Origin: Cristatella mucedo
Lineage: Eukaryota; Bryozoa; Phylactolaemata; Cristatellidae
NCBI GenBank assembly: GCA_009760855.2
Contig: WPIO01000013.1
Location: forward strand, 89,001-153,000
Direction: 5' to 3'
Length of the DNA: 64,000 bases
The position numbers and the translations under genes were made by a program. Shown in pieces: positions 1 through 63,000 of this stretch (positions within the stretch are counted from its first letter, which is position 1; every line of letters begins with the position of its first letter). The notes beneath the pieces are model-generated. The model was not told the DNA's origin. It made no database searches and saw only the letters and a program-made list of their open reading frames with translations.

Positions 1-1
1 C

Positions 2-57
<56 letters not shown>
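1..57. repeat. (CT)n microsatellite
   Basis: A near-pure CT run at the window start; it may continue to the left. Confidence 0.97.
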
Positions 58-61
<4 letters not shown>

Positions 62-3000
62 GCTATTATCTCGGTATTATCCCGTTGGCATTACATTATG
101 ATGCTCAGCTGATGCATTGAGTTACTCATCCGACTTGATTTCTCAGCAACGTGTAGGTAAAGAGGAAAAGTAGGTCAGCATCGTCGTCTCTCGGACTAGG
201 GAAGCTGCAATACACTGGAAACAACGATACATATGTTTGAAATGATTAAAGAAAGCTATTACTTGCCAGTACGTTCAAAATTGAAATGTTATGCAGGTCA
301 AAGGCTACCGGTGAGCGCATGGGTCTGAAATAGTGTAAGAAAAATGTCTAGCAGTTGGTCTTGCAATAGTGCTCTTCCTATCACTGTTTCTAAATACACT
401 GACAAATATTCTAGCTAATTATCTGGTTCCAATAAGGACGTGGGAAGTGGGTTTTGAGATATTAACGTTCGTTGTCCGCCTATCGGGTGGCCCGCGTTTT
501 CCTGCTCACATAATTGCGACAAATATAAACAGACGGAGTCGCGCTTATGAGAAACTCTTTTTAATACTCTGGAATCATTGCAATAGCTGTGCAGACGAAA
601 GTTTGCCGGAGATTTTCTCACTTCTGGCTTTGCGTTAGTGCAAAGCTGTCCGCTTTCCGTGTTGACTAGTTCGTTAAATCATCCAGGGGAAACGGGCAAT
701 GAACATGCCTTGCGGGGAACCAGGACAGTGTGCATTCATGTGCTCACGAATATCTCCGTTGTACAGCGGACGCCCGCCCATTCCGGCGCAGCAGGATTAC
801 CGCACGCCTACAAGCTTGAGTTCAGAGGGTGAGGCCCCCCCCCCCGGCGCTAGTCAAGCAAGCGCTAATACAAACAAGTTAGTCTATCAGACAGATGCAC
901 GCGTCGCAGCCAGGAACACAGCCTTACCAGTAGTTCTGCTGCCAGCCGCAACTGATCAAAAAGGAGCTGCACCTCGACTACGTCCGTGCTCGGCAGTAGC
1001 TGGGGGGGGGGCGGATGAGGAGACCGATCGGACGGCAGCCCCAGCTCTCTGAGAACGAGGCTCCAACCAATATATCATGTCAACATTGGATGATTCCACC
1101 GCCTTTGGCCGTTTCAACTCACTCCTGCGATGGCTGTCCGATATGAAACTGATGGGTGCATGTACACGCTGAACATCTAATGAGTCCGAGTTTCGGCGTC
1201 GACTGCTCTCCTGCCAACGCGAATGTTCAAGCATCCACTACGACTCTCGCTGGCGAGAGAAGGCAACGCGCCCGGCATGGCGGTTTCCGGTACCGAAAAT
1301 CCCGGCCGCCATGTTGCTCGTTGGCCGTAATTTATCTGTACACTCGATGGCTGAGTGAAAAAGTTTTACTCAAAGTCTTTTTCTCGTTATTAAGAGTATA
1401 GAATTCACACTGCAAGTTAATAGCGTATTATCATTATTGGTGTAGCCAAATTCACCGCCCTTGGCGAGTAACTGGGATAAGTACCCCGCCGGAAACGTAC
1501 ACCCTCAATAGCAGAAGTACACTGCCGACGTCCGACTGATTCCTCTTGTCAAGCGGCGATCCCGTTAGCCAACTTGACTTGGGGGCCTTCATTACAGCAC
1601 CGAAACCAAGCGCAGGATGAGCTGCTTGTTATTTAATAATAATATAGGGCGCTTTATCAAGTGCATTATTAATATGAGAACCAAGGTTATATGTGCATAA
1701 GTGTATCATACAACGTGCATGTGTGTAGAGGACGTTGTGCATGCTATCACTAACCATATATACACCCTTATTTTACAGTTTACTTAAGGGTGCGTACAAA
1801 TTTAGAATTTAGTACTTTGATGGCGCTACACCAAGGCATTAATATTATTATCACTGGCAGCCATCTTGTGCCAATCTCATGGCTCGTCGCCCAGTATGCC
1901 CATACGAGACCCGTCCATCTAAAAAGAAGCAATTAAACCTTTTTTGTGCAGCCTGAGGCTGCCCACCAAAGACGTGCGCATACCTTGCATGCCACTAATC
2001 ATTGGCTGTAGTAAAGCAATCGAGGTCTGTATATAAAAATTAGTAATACTTTCCCACTGATAATCCAACCCCGACCGAACAAACTGCCTGCTATAGCTGT
2101 CTTTCGGGTCCCATCTAGTTTGACATTGGTAGCTCCAATATGTGCTTGGCACAGCCCTGCTAATGCATAGAACCGCTCTTAAGTCCGGTAGCACTTAGCC
2201 TGAAGCTTAGTAGCAACGTGGGATCGCCCAACCAGACTTCCCATGCTCAAGTCAGTGGGATTACAGTCTAGGAAATGGATGCCTTGAGCAAGTTTGGTTG
2301 AGGCAGCCAGGCCGGCACCATCGACCATACCCGTGGGGGCGGATCTTTTGCTTCACCCCCACGACTGCTCCCCCATGGCTGTTAATTGTACCAAACCATC
2401 CAGTTAGTATGTAATTTGTCTGCTTGTCTATGTAGTACGGCTGCTTTCGGCCTAGGCACCCATAAGCGATTTCTATGCATTGTGCCTGAAATGGTCTCGA
2501 GAAAAACTTTGTAATAACAATAGCAAGAATAACCTCGCTGGCACCCTTCAAGTTCCCAGAGCAGAGCACGTCGAGAGTCGTCGCCTGAAGACGCTTGCAT
2601 CGACTTGCAGCTGGATGCAGAAAATGGGCCACGCATGGGCACAGCCACAGCCTGTCCTCGGGCGTTGCCAAGGAGCTATTTTTCGTTCAAGATGAACGAT
2701 GTTCTCAAGTGTAAGGACCAGAGCACCTCTTGGCAGTAATCAAGAATAATGGACAGGGAACGATATTCTAGTCCAAGCTCTTGTGTTGCAATAAGACACT
2801 TGTGTTACGCTTGCCATTAGCGCCAGTGCTTCGGATTTCAAGTCTTAATGCCACGAACGCATATCCATCATGTCGAAGGCGAAGGTAGAGTTGATTCGAT
2901 GGCTCGTTTTCCCTACACAAGCCATGCTGCTGGCTCTGCATTAGTTTACCATTTCACTATTTCCTTCTTATTCAGCAAAGTGTGGGCTCTTTTTAAAACG

Positions 3001-3805
3001 ATCGAGCCCTTAGTTAGTCAGCAGGCGAATCGAATCACCAGACACTGGCAGAGCCAAACCAGCCCGTTAGAGGCATAGCAACAGCGTGCCTTACGTCTTT
3101 GCCCAGGAGGTAAGGTCCTAGTATCTAAGCTCTCCACGACCCAGGTCATGGTCTCCGGTCCTACAGCAGGTGATTTTGGTCGAGAAAGACAATAACAAGC
3201 TAACAAAGAGCTCGGTTCCAAGGTTACCGAATATGCCGGTCACGAGGACTGCAATGCGTGAACCTGCTGTGACCCAACTATTCGACTAATTACAGCCAGA
3301 GGTGAGTCTGTTGCCGGTGAGAAAAAGCGCCTGCTGGTGTGTTGAAACGAGTGAAAAAAATGACAACAAATTCCTTCGTGAGTCCACCATAAGTGGATGA
3401 CTTTAATCGAGGTAACAAAATTTAGCAGTAAGGGGTTGCTATAACTATAAACTACAAAACATCAGTTACATTAAGATGCCCTCCCAGGAATTGAAAAGGA
3501 TGACACGAGTAACCTTGCCTACGGCCAAGGTCGTGAAATGTCGGCTATTCACTCGACACATTGGGAGACAAGGAGCTGGGCAGCATAACACAACTAATCG
3601 CTGAGCAATTTCAAGCAGCTCGTGCTGCAAGAGTAATCTCGGAGTCAGTGTGCACGGAAAGCGAGCAGCAAAACCAGAACCCGACAGTTTGCCCTAAAAT
3701 AAAAAAAACATCACGACTAAAGGCATAGCGATGGTACGGCTGAGCCTGTAGGCCAGACCCCATCTCAGCCCAATGCAACTGAAGCCCCTGCCTGATCTGC
3801 AGGCA
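58..3805. other. Intergenic, 3' of SMYD5
   Basis: No gene recognised on either strand. A small LINE-tail remnant (GGGCGCTTTATCAAGTGCAT) lies at about 1650. Open frames here are short and show no family features. No clear minus-strand polyadenylation signal was settled for SMYD5. Confidence 0.5.
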
Positions 3806-35944
<32,139 letters not shown>

Positions 35945-35953
<9 letters not shown>

Positions 35954-36070
35954 GTTGTATTTTAAAAGAGGTCACGGAGACTCGTTTTCGGGGCGGTAAC
36001 ACATCCTTTCCACATCGCAGCCATGTTGTATTTCGAAATGGGTCACAGAGCCTCGTTTTAGTGGCGGTCA
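35945..36070. repeat. Two tandem copies of a ~55-bp block, 71 bp apart, over the SMYD5 start codon
   Basis: Copy 1 covers about 35945-36000 and copy 2 about 36016-36070. Each contains CGCAGCCATGTTGTATTT followed by a similar GGTCAC, GAG, CTCGTTTT and GGCGGT series. On the minus strand both copies carry AACATGGCTGCG. One copy supplies the SMYD5 start; the other puts an extra ATG at 36024-36022, upstream and out of frame. Confidence 0.85.
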
Positions 36071-36243
36071 TACGTCCTCTCGTCCCTTGACTAGTGGGGT
36101 CCTGCCTATGGTCAGGATCAGATCATCAATCCTTTGGACTGACTCAGGTCTTTATCGTGGATATCCGGTTCTCCTAAGGATACGTGTAGTTACCGCTAAC
36201 CCTGGGCGTGATCGCACCGTGCCTCTTCGAACAATAGCTAAGG
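35954..36243. promoter_or_regulatory. Candidate bidirectional promoter between SMYD5 and LST2
   Basis: Only 290 bp separate the SMYD5 start codon (minus, 35953-35951) from the LST2 start codon (plus, 36244-36246), so both promoters or 5' UTRs must share this interval unless untranslated first exons lie elsewhere. No TATA box was recognised. It contains two copies of a block including CAGCCATGTTGTATTT. The CCAT core resembles YY1-type sites, which is inference only. Confidence 0.6.
35962..36024 (-). other. Upstream ORF in the SMYD5 5' leader
   Basis: The duplicated start region creates a 20-codon ORF with TAA at 35964-35962, only 8 nt before the SMYD5 ATG. It begins MAAMWKGCVTAPK. If transcripts start upstream of 36024, ribosomes would meet this ATG first, in a context almost identical to the main one. 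Whether it lies in the leader depends on the unmapped transcription start. Confidence 0.5.
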
Positions 36244-53879
<17,636 letters not shown>

Positions 53880-54771
53880 TCCCCAGCAGCAACCGTCGTC
53901 CTGTGCGATGATGGTGGACATGCATGCGCCATGATGTCGGACCGAAACGCAGCCGTGTCGGCCGGTGCCGTCAAACGGGAGAACGGGAGCGCTCTCAGCC
54001 CTCGAGCCGAGACTCGAAGCGCTCTCTGCGTCACTCTCTCTCTCTCTCTCTTACTCTCGAGCAGCGCTGGGTCGTTTGCTTCCCTTTGCTCGTTCGTGCA
54101 GTGGCTGCTGGCTCGAATGATCTAGAATTTTCTTTTTCCTTTTTTTTTTATTTGTACTGCGGTAGGGCAGCACTCTTGAATGGAGTTGCCTCCCTTATTA
54201 TAGCGTTGCCATTTTGCGGCGACTCGTGACGTGCACGGAGGACGCGCTCTTCTTGTGGGGACTGGAGCATTCCTTCTGCGAATGCCGTCCGCACAGCTAT
54301 GCATTTTGTCCTGTGTCCCAGGGGCCGCAGTGCCCGAGCGTGACGTGTCTGGGTGCTTGCTGGTTGGCGCGCTGTCTGCGTACGCGAGCCGAATTAATTC
54401 TCCGATTCTATTGGCATGTATTAACGCAGAGCTGCTCAGTGTAGCAGCATTGAATCCCTTGTCGCTGCTGCTGCTGCCGCCGCATCGCCGGCTGCACTTT
54501 TTAACGTATCAGAACCGCTGCTGCTGTTCAGATTCCTAACAGTCGAAATCGAGTTTCGTGCTCAGCACGGCAGAGCATCGGCCAGTTTGCTGATGCGTCG
54601 GATCGTGCGACGCAGACGTAGAAGCCTTTCCGTGGCAGCCGCTTAAGTGCAGGCTTTGCGTGAGCAAGCTGCATGTGAAGGCAGCTCCATTTTGCTTGCC
54701 ACTGTCACCGACTGCCACCGACCACTCTCATTCAAAATTGCATTCGAGTCCATGCGGCGATATTCGAATTA

Positions 54772-54777
54772 AATAAA
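54772..54777 (+). other. AATAAA, candidate LST2 polyadenylation signal
   Basis: A canonical AATAAA lies about 890 bp after the LST2 stop codon, with no recognised gene between. This implies a 3' UTR of about 0.9 kb. Downstream GU-rich sequence was not assessed in detail. Confidence 0.45.
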
Positions 54778-57070
54778 CACACGTGATTATACTCACTTTT
54801 GCAACCGGACTTGCGAGTTGGCCTGCCTAGCTTGCCTACCCGAAGCTCACACTGCTGAGTCCACAAGTTAGACACGGCGTACTGAAATGGCAGTTACTGT
54901 ACCAAGTGGCATAAGCTGCTGCTTAAAGTGGCATTCAGCTTACTCCAGCTTTTGGAATAACAGTTACTCGAGCCTGCGCTGTGTGCAGTGTTCAATGGTA
55001 TTCAGTGTGCTACGTACGTGAATAATTTTTGTTCACTATTTCGTTGTGAATCAACCCAGTATTGCATTGTTAAATTTCTAATGGAAATCTCTTCAGGGGC
55101 AATTTGTTGATGTACGTACTGAGCATCTCCCTCCATCGCCCTACGCACGGCCTACCCATCCACCTTTGTCTCTCTCTTTCTCTCTCCCTGTGGACCTGGA
55201 TTGATTGTCAATAAAGGTAATTAGCCTATAGTTTGTAAACGAAGCTTCAGTTAAGTGGCTGAGCTCACTAAGAAACTTATGCTGACAAAGTAAGGATTCC
55301 CCGTTAAGGGCCATTTTGGTGCACCTCTTGTAAAACGCTCGAAGCAAACGAGACGATAGCAGAAGACCAGGCAACCAAATCTATTTAACCGCCTTCTAGG
55401 GGCAGAAGAGCTGCCAGCATTCCGACAGCTTGCAGCGGGCTAAAAAAATCGCCTGAATGATTCGGACCAATAATGTGGGTCGTTAGGTGCAACCACCCTA
55501 TCATAGAACTACTACATAGCTGCAACTGACGATCGCCTGGCTCCAATTACTTGCAAACGAGTGGGTGGCTCAGCAAACAAGGATACCTATCGGCTTATCC
55601 ACATTCCACGGGCCCTCGGATAAAGTAGCCAAAGTGAAGCCCCATTAAGGCTAAACATTCATCCTTAGCTGAGCCTTCAGCCTCCACTGTGATTAGTGGG
55701 CCTACGTGTAGGTTTAGGCCTCTCCAGACAAACCTAACTTAACATGTGGCAGCAGGCAATTTGCCGAGGCCCACCTCTGAAGCCAACCAGACAGGCCCTT
55801 TAGGGGACTGTATAACCCTTTAGTCCTCTCATAGATTTCAATTGTTTGCAAGATCTGCTTTACAAACATTTCAGTCTGGCCTGATTTTTCGATTCAGCAG
55901 CGGGTGGGAGCACAAATACTGGCTTAGGCTTACAGATGCAACACTTACCAATCCAACCACTAAAAATCAAAGCAGACAAGCCAATCAGTCACCTATCTCT
56001 GGCCTTTACAATTGCATTGTGCTCTACGAGTCCGATGAAAGGTCACAGACAAGGCTGCCTCGTGGATCCTGGCACAGCTGGCATTTAGCCTGACCACACG
56101 GTATTGCAATCCGGTTGGGGCAGATGCTGCAATATGGGATCTAGCAACGCCCACCACCCCGGTAGAGATGTCATCCTCTATAATTAGCAGGCTCAGGGAA
56201 TTTGGAGAAGGAATTAGCAGGCTCACGAAAGATTCGGCTCCGGCTCATACCGGGATCTTGCATGACGAGTTTCTTCCTGGGAAATTCAGCTATCTATGGC
56301 GAAAGTATCAGTTGAACGACACCAAAGATGCAGACAAGATCAGTAAGTAGCCCACTTCACTGAGAAGTGTGACTGTAGTTAGCAGCACGGGTCAGTCAAA
56401 GTCCTACACAACCGGGCTTGACCTTGCTCGTAACGATGCCCAGCATAACATCCTTGCTGACACTTTGCCCCCCCCCCCAGCTGTGCAACAATGCTTGTGC
56501 CTCACCTCTAGGGGTATTTTTTCTTGCTGACGTCAAACGTTGGACATCGATAGCAGATTCACGAACCACACATCACCGGCCTCGTCGCAACAAAGCAGCC
56601 CAATTACAACACATTCAACTATACACATCGAGGCAGGGCCCTTAATGCTGTGTGGAAACACGCCGCCATCAATAAAGGAACGAACACACTTGTTTGCCAA
56701 GGCAAAGGTTGCTATTTTGAGTGCCAGAGCGACATCGTGAAATACCAAACCGCAAGACGAGGAAAGCTTAGGCATGCATTTACCACCACCACGCCAACGA
56801 CGGCAGACAAATCAGCCGCTTCGTAGACGACAAACCAAGACAGCGCGTCGCCATCGTGACTAAGCCAAAAACCATCCTAACAAGCTAAACCCGAGTGATT
56901 CGGTGGGCCGGGAAAAAAAGCAGCTGGCGAAAATATCGAATCAAAAGACTTTCCGGTGCACTAAAAAAAAAGCCCAAAGCAGCAAAGATTCTGCCCGCCC
57001 TTGTATCCGCTGTTGACTGGATCGCCCGCACGGCAACGGCCGGCCAACCAGCTGCTGCGGCGGCGACGGC
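54778..57070. other. Gap between convergent LST2 and KY genes
   Basis: No gene recognised. Base composition is much more AT-rich than the KY exons that begin at 57071. A short direct repeat (TTAGCAGGCTCA) occurs near 56182 and 56211. Confidence 0.5.
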
Positions 57071-60000
57071 TCACTGGAGCGAGTACTCGAGCAGCGTGTT
57101 GTAGCTCGCCGAGTCGCCGCCATAGTTGGCCGTCAGAGCGGCGCTATCCTCCTTCCCCCAGCCGGCCTGGAAGTAGGCGGCGCCCTCGAATGCTCCGCCG
57201 CTCGCCAGCTCCAGGTGCGTCCACTCGGAGCCGACGACGACGGCCACCTTGGTGGCGCGCGGCACCTCGACGCGGAAGAACACGTACGCCGGCGTCGGGT
57301 CGCTGGCCGGCTGACAAGCGGCCAGATTGCCGTCGACCGGCTCGTGCAGGAAGCAGCCCTCCTTCCACTGCGAGAACTGGCGAGGGTAGGGCAGCGGCGC
57401 CGGCCGCCCGGGCGGCACGGCGCCGCAGTTGATCAGGTAGTTGTACACGCCCGGCAGCGAGTCGCCCGTGTCGTCGAGCGGCTGCGCAAAGATCTGGAAC
57501 TTGTAGATGCCGGGCGCCGGCAGGCGGACGAGGAACGACAGCGAGCCGGCACGGTACTGCTGTAGCACGTACTCGCTCAGGTCCTGACCGCCGCCGGCGG
57601 TCAGGATCAGGTTGGACGTGGCGCGCAGGGGCCGCGCGGCTGCGAACTGGACGTCCACCTCGCCGGTGAGCGTGTGTATGAGCGGATCCTTGTGGCTGGT
57701 CGTCGTCAGGCCGAGGTTGGTGTAGGCCGGCTGCTGGCCCAGGTAGGCGGAAGGCAGCTGCGGGAACCGGATGCCGCTCACACGGTCCTCGGTGCACAGC
57801 ATCAGGTACTGGCACATGTGGCGCAGCGTCTTGCCGTCGCGCGTCGGGTCGTTGACGAACACCTCGAGCCCGTACTCGCCGCGGCCCGGCACCGACACGC
57901 TGAATATGGCCGTCTCGCCGACGGTGCGATACAGGATGCAGCTCTGCAGCTCGGCCTCGCTGACGCCGTTGCACTTCAGCTTGCCCGAGAAGAGCAGCTG
58001 CTTGCTCAGCTTGAAGCGAACCTTCAGCGAGACGACAAGTTCGAGAGGTTGACACGGGCGAGTCAGCGCGCGCGAGGCTAAAAACCCTCCTTAAGCTGCC
58101 GGGGAAGACTCGCTCAGCACGCTCCCGTTCGAGGTAGGCCCAGGGGCGAGGCAGCGACCTGACAGCCCCTTCTGCCCCCGCCCCCTCAGGCTTCCTCCCT
58201 CTCTGGCCAGCTCTGGCTTGCCGAGCCGACGCTAGGAACTCTAGGAGCTCTACTGGGAGCTCTCAGCCGGCAGGAGGCGCGTCTCGCCGAGCGAACATCG
58301 CGGCGTGGCGGTGCTGGGCAGCGTCCGGTTTGCACCCGGCTGCTTGGCGGCATGCCGAGGTCGCTCGGCGCCTCAGACAGGGCGTCGGCGCCGCGAGCGT
58401 CAGGCCTTACCTCGCTCTGGCCGTTCGACGTGGGCACGATGCCGGCCGTGAACTTGGTCGAGACGTTGTGGCGCCGCGCGGCGACCGGGCTCAGGCCCCA
58501 GGTGGCGCCCGAGCAATCGGGGAACGGCTCGGCGGCGTAGGGCGCCTCGCACAGCACCTGATACTCGGCCACGGCGCTGTACATTCGCTCGCCGCCGCTG
58601 CCGTCCGCGTTGACCTCGCGAGCGTACACGACCAACTTGTAGGCGTTCCGGCCGGGCAGGCGGATCCAGAAGTTGGCTCGCAGCTCGGCCGTGACCTCCT
58701 GCAGACCGTAGCGGCTGAGCTTGACGCCGTTGAGAGTCTCCTTGCCGTCGTCGGTATGCAGGCTGAAGGTGAACTCGAGGCCCGGGCCGCGGTAGTGCTC
58801 GTAGTTGAGCTGCCATCGGACGGAAACGTGAGAGAGACAGATGTCGCACGTTCAGGGTGCGACAGGCAATGGCGACAGGGAGCGATTTCGGCGGGGCCGA
58901 CCCCTTCTCCTCTCTGAGCGGCAGACGGGCATGCGGGCTGCGCTCGCTCGCGAGCGCAGGAAACCGAGCCAGAGCATACCGCGAGCGAGAACGACTCGTT
59001 CGTGTGAATGACGGCGCTCGTGTGCGTCTCCAGCTTCAGGCCGTAGCGGAAGAACAGCGACTTGACGGGCGGCAGGTCCTCGAATTCGCTCAGCGAGTAG
59101 GGCCTCTCCAGCAGCTGCCAGCGCCTGTCCTCCGGGTAGTGAGTGTAGATCAGCTGGCGCGGATCGACAAGGAAATAGTAATCGTCCAATTCGTACCTGG
59201 AACAAAGGTGCCAGCCATGCGGCAACCGGGTGACGGGGACGGAGCGGAAGCGATGCCATCGCTCCAACCGGGCAGAGCGATCATGCCGCGCGGCTCTCCG
59301 GAAGCACTCGAGACCACCGGCCCACACAAATTCGCGCTCGTTCCCTCTGAGGCACACGGGGAGGGGCACCGATGCTAGGCATCGTTGCACGTACCGGATG
59401 TTTTCGGTTCCTTTCTTGCCGATCATGCGCCTCGATGCCCAGTGACAGTCGATCAAGCGATAGTGACCGTGTATGACAACCGCATTCCAGGCGTGGAAGG
59501 CACTGCTGCCTTGAAATCGCATGCCTGCATAAAGAAGAAAATGACAGCACCTCGCAGGAAGGAGAGCCGCCCCAACGCATGCGTGGAGGTCGCGTGAGCC
59601 AAGACTCGCACGAGCGCGCTCTCTCTCTCTCACCGGGCTTGTAGTCAGCACCCTTGGCATAGCCCATGACTACCATCGAATGGAGGCCGGCGTAGCTGAA
59701 ACGGGCGGGGAGAAATCATGCGGCGATCGACGATGACTCCCACGTGTGCACATTGACGAATGATGGCCGCTGGCTACTGGGTCAAATGACTACGAGCTGC
59801 CATCCTCTGACCGGGTCAATGTGTCGACGTCACAGCGAGGTAAGGCAGCACGTCGACATAGCAGTAACGGCATGGCACAGCATGGCGACAGCCCAGGTGC
59901 AACAATGTCGAACCACTGACTCGACAAAGGCAAAACGCCACTGCGCCAGTGGCCTATATTACCTGCAAAGAGTGTCGAAGATCTTGGCGTAAGTGGCCTT

Positions 60001-63000
60001 GCCTTCCTTTAGGCCGAGGAGGATTTCCTCGGGCGACCCGGGCGTCACTTTGCTGAAGTTCATCTTGCTCAGATCTTTAGTGCACAGCCATAAGAAGATC
60101 ACTCTACGGACGTCAAAGCATACAAAAGCTGACGAACGAGACAAGCGCAAGCCCTCCACACAGCGCATTCAGGCGCTTGCCATAGGCTCGCGGCAAACAG
60201 CTTAACGACAGAGCAGGCAGTGCAGCAGCTCGGCCCGCGCGAAGATAAAGACGAGGCGCGCTCGACTGGCACCTCGCTTTCTCCAGATCATCGGTGATGT
60301 TCTGGGAATAAATGAGATCCCATATGAGATCCTTGAAGCTGTTGTGCTCCGTCTTGGACACCTGCACAGCGTGTATGTCAAGCGACTTGAACTGCAGTGC
60401 ACGCTCCACGGAGAACGTCATGTTCTCAGCCTCGGCTTCGGTCAGTGGTACGGGCATCGGCGCCGGCATTCTCTCAACGCTCGATATCTTCACGGCTTGG
60501 AACGTTGCGGGCGCCACCGGGATTTCGCTTTGGGCGCGAGCCGGCGCAAAATCGATGGTGAGCATCTCGCTGGCAGCTGGGGGTGGCGGAAACTCGTCGC
60601 CCTTGCTCTCCTGCAACCAAGCAAGACCGACCGACCGTGCCCGCGAGCGCGCACACACGCAAGCTCACTGGCAGACTTGGCGCCGCTCGGCGTCAAACTC
60701 TCGAGGCAGACCGATCGATCGATCGATCGATCGCGTGAGGCGGCACAACGATCGGCTGCAGAGTTTGGAGCGAGCGATACGCACCGCACTGTAAGCCTTG
60801 CTGCTCGGCTTGGCCGGCACCTGCTTGAGAGACGAGCCAGCCAGGCTGCTGCTGCTGCCACCTGGCACTGCTCCTCCCAGCATGCTGCTGGGCTGCATTC
60901 CCTGCATCTGACCCTCGAACCTCTCGTCGCCATAGCCCGGGCCGTAGCGGCCGCCACCGCCGGCTGCCGAGGAGAACTTGGCCTGAGCAGGATCGATGGC
61001 CACGCCAAACTTGGTATCCGAGCCGGCGAGGCCGGTGACGTATTTGCCATCGGCGGCGCCGCCGCCCAAAGTGATGCCCGCCGAGGACGAGTATTTCTGC
61101 TGCCCGACGGCCTCGCTCGGCACGGCGCCGTACCTCGGATCGACGTAGCCGCCGGCCGAGGTGGCAAACCTGCCGTCAACCGGCATCGCCGTGGCGCCGA
61201 TGGCGCCTGGTCCTGCGCCGTAGCCAATGTTGGCGTAGAACGGATCGGATGCCGCACCGGCGAGAGAGCCTGGATTTGCACCGCCGACGGTACCGGCTGC
61301 GTACCGACCGTCACCGGGCACTGCCGAGGCGCCCAAGGCGCCGAGCGAGCCCATGTTCACGACTCCCACGGCGTTGTAGCCGCCACCGGCGCCAACGTTG
61401 GCGTAGAGCGGATCGGACGACGTTGAGCCGCCGACACCGGCGTTCTGGCCCGGCGCGCCGATGAACTCCTGTGAGTAGCGATCCTCGGGCCGCACCTGAC
61501 CTCCGGCTCGCGCCACGCCGACGCCGCCTCGAGGGGCGCTGCCGTACGGCTCGCCCTCGACCGTGTACGTGCCCGGCACCACGCCGGCCACGTAATCTTC
61601 CTTGACGTCGCGGCCTGCGGGGACACCTGTGGTGCCCACGGCACCCGGCTTGGGCTTGGTGCCCGGCTTGCTGGCCACGCCCGGCGGCGTCGGCTTGGCC
61701 GCCTTGGCTGGGGCGCCAGAGGCGGAGGCTGAGGCGACGGCGGCCCTCTCCATCGTGCCATCCCTGGAGCCGGCGGGCTTGGCCGGCGTAACCGTCACGG
61801 TGACGCCGCCGAAGCCGGCTGCGAGCGGGCTGCCGATCAGCCCGTCGATGCTGGCGCTCTCGCGGCTGCCGGGCTTCAGCAGGCCGCCGCTGGCGAGCTG
61901 CTGCTGCTGCTGGCGCGCTGCAGACGGCGCAGCTCGAGCCGAGTCCAGGCTGCGCTGCAGTGCCTCCGACTCGGCGCTCATCGGCGGCACCCGGACCTGC
62001 GGCGGACCGAGAGAGAGAGCAAACGCCGTGCAGCGGCGGCTCGAGTGGCGAGCGCTCGTCGTCGGGGGGGGGGACCGGGGCCGCAGCTGCGGAGCGCCTG
62101 GCGCGACCGCAGGGACACGCACCTTTTGGCCGTGCACCTCGTAGCAGTCGCTGTAGGCGGGTGCCTGCGGAAGCTGAACATCTTTGCTGTCGACCCTCTC
62201 CGGCCTGACCAGCATGTACTGGCACACCTGGGTGTACGTGTTGCCATCCTTGGCCGGGTCGTTAGCGTATATCTCCACGGCGTACTCGCCTTTTTGCGGC
62301 AGCTCAAACCCAATCCTAGCAACGAGGCCAAGTGCACGGGTCACAGGTGGTCTCAGCCCCCCCCCCCGAGGCACCCTATCGACAAATGGCGAGAGAGCGA
62401 GGAAAAAGAGATGAAAAAGAGCAATGAAAGTGAGACACGGACAGACAGAGAGCTCACCTGGCAAAGTCATCATAATCGTCGAGCATGGCGATGTACTGCT
62501 CGCACTGCTTCTCCGGGATCTTGGCGTGCTGCATCTTGGCCAGCAGGCGAAGCGGTTTCTGCTTATCGAAGGACAACTCGGCGCGGCCGCTCGGCGCCAG
62601 AATAACGGTGTCCTTCTGATGAGGTACGAGGCCGCTGCTGATGAGCGTTGCTCCTTAAAGTAAAAACCCGTTCCAGGTGGAAAAAATGCCGCGGCAGGGC
62701 TCGCGCGAACGCACAGCCTCTTCTCGCACGGGCTGAGGACATACACGTCAGCGCAGGCTGGGGACATACCTGGTCCCCAGTTGGTGTGCGACACGAACGG
62801 ATAAGGCGAAGGATCGGCACAAGGGCTGTCCACCAAGATCTTGTACTCGCATACGGCACGATAGACACTCTCGTGTGTTGCACTTTTGTACACCTGGCGA
62901 ATGCAGTCGTGCACGTGCAGTCACGTGGTGCACGACGAGCATCGCAAGCCAGTATAGTGCGCGCAAGCGCGCATGCAAGCGCTCGAGTACACGCGCTAGC

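Noticed and set aside
60344-61426. 360-codon plus-strand frame opposite the KY linker
   Set aside because: A GC-rich antisense shadow of the real coding exon.
60665-62914. 749-codon minus-strand frame as one exon
   Set aside because: It runs through introns and reads exon 62653-62458 in the wrong frame; conserved KY segments require splicing.
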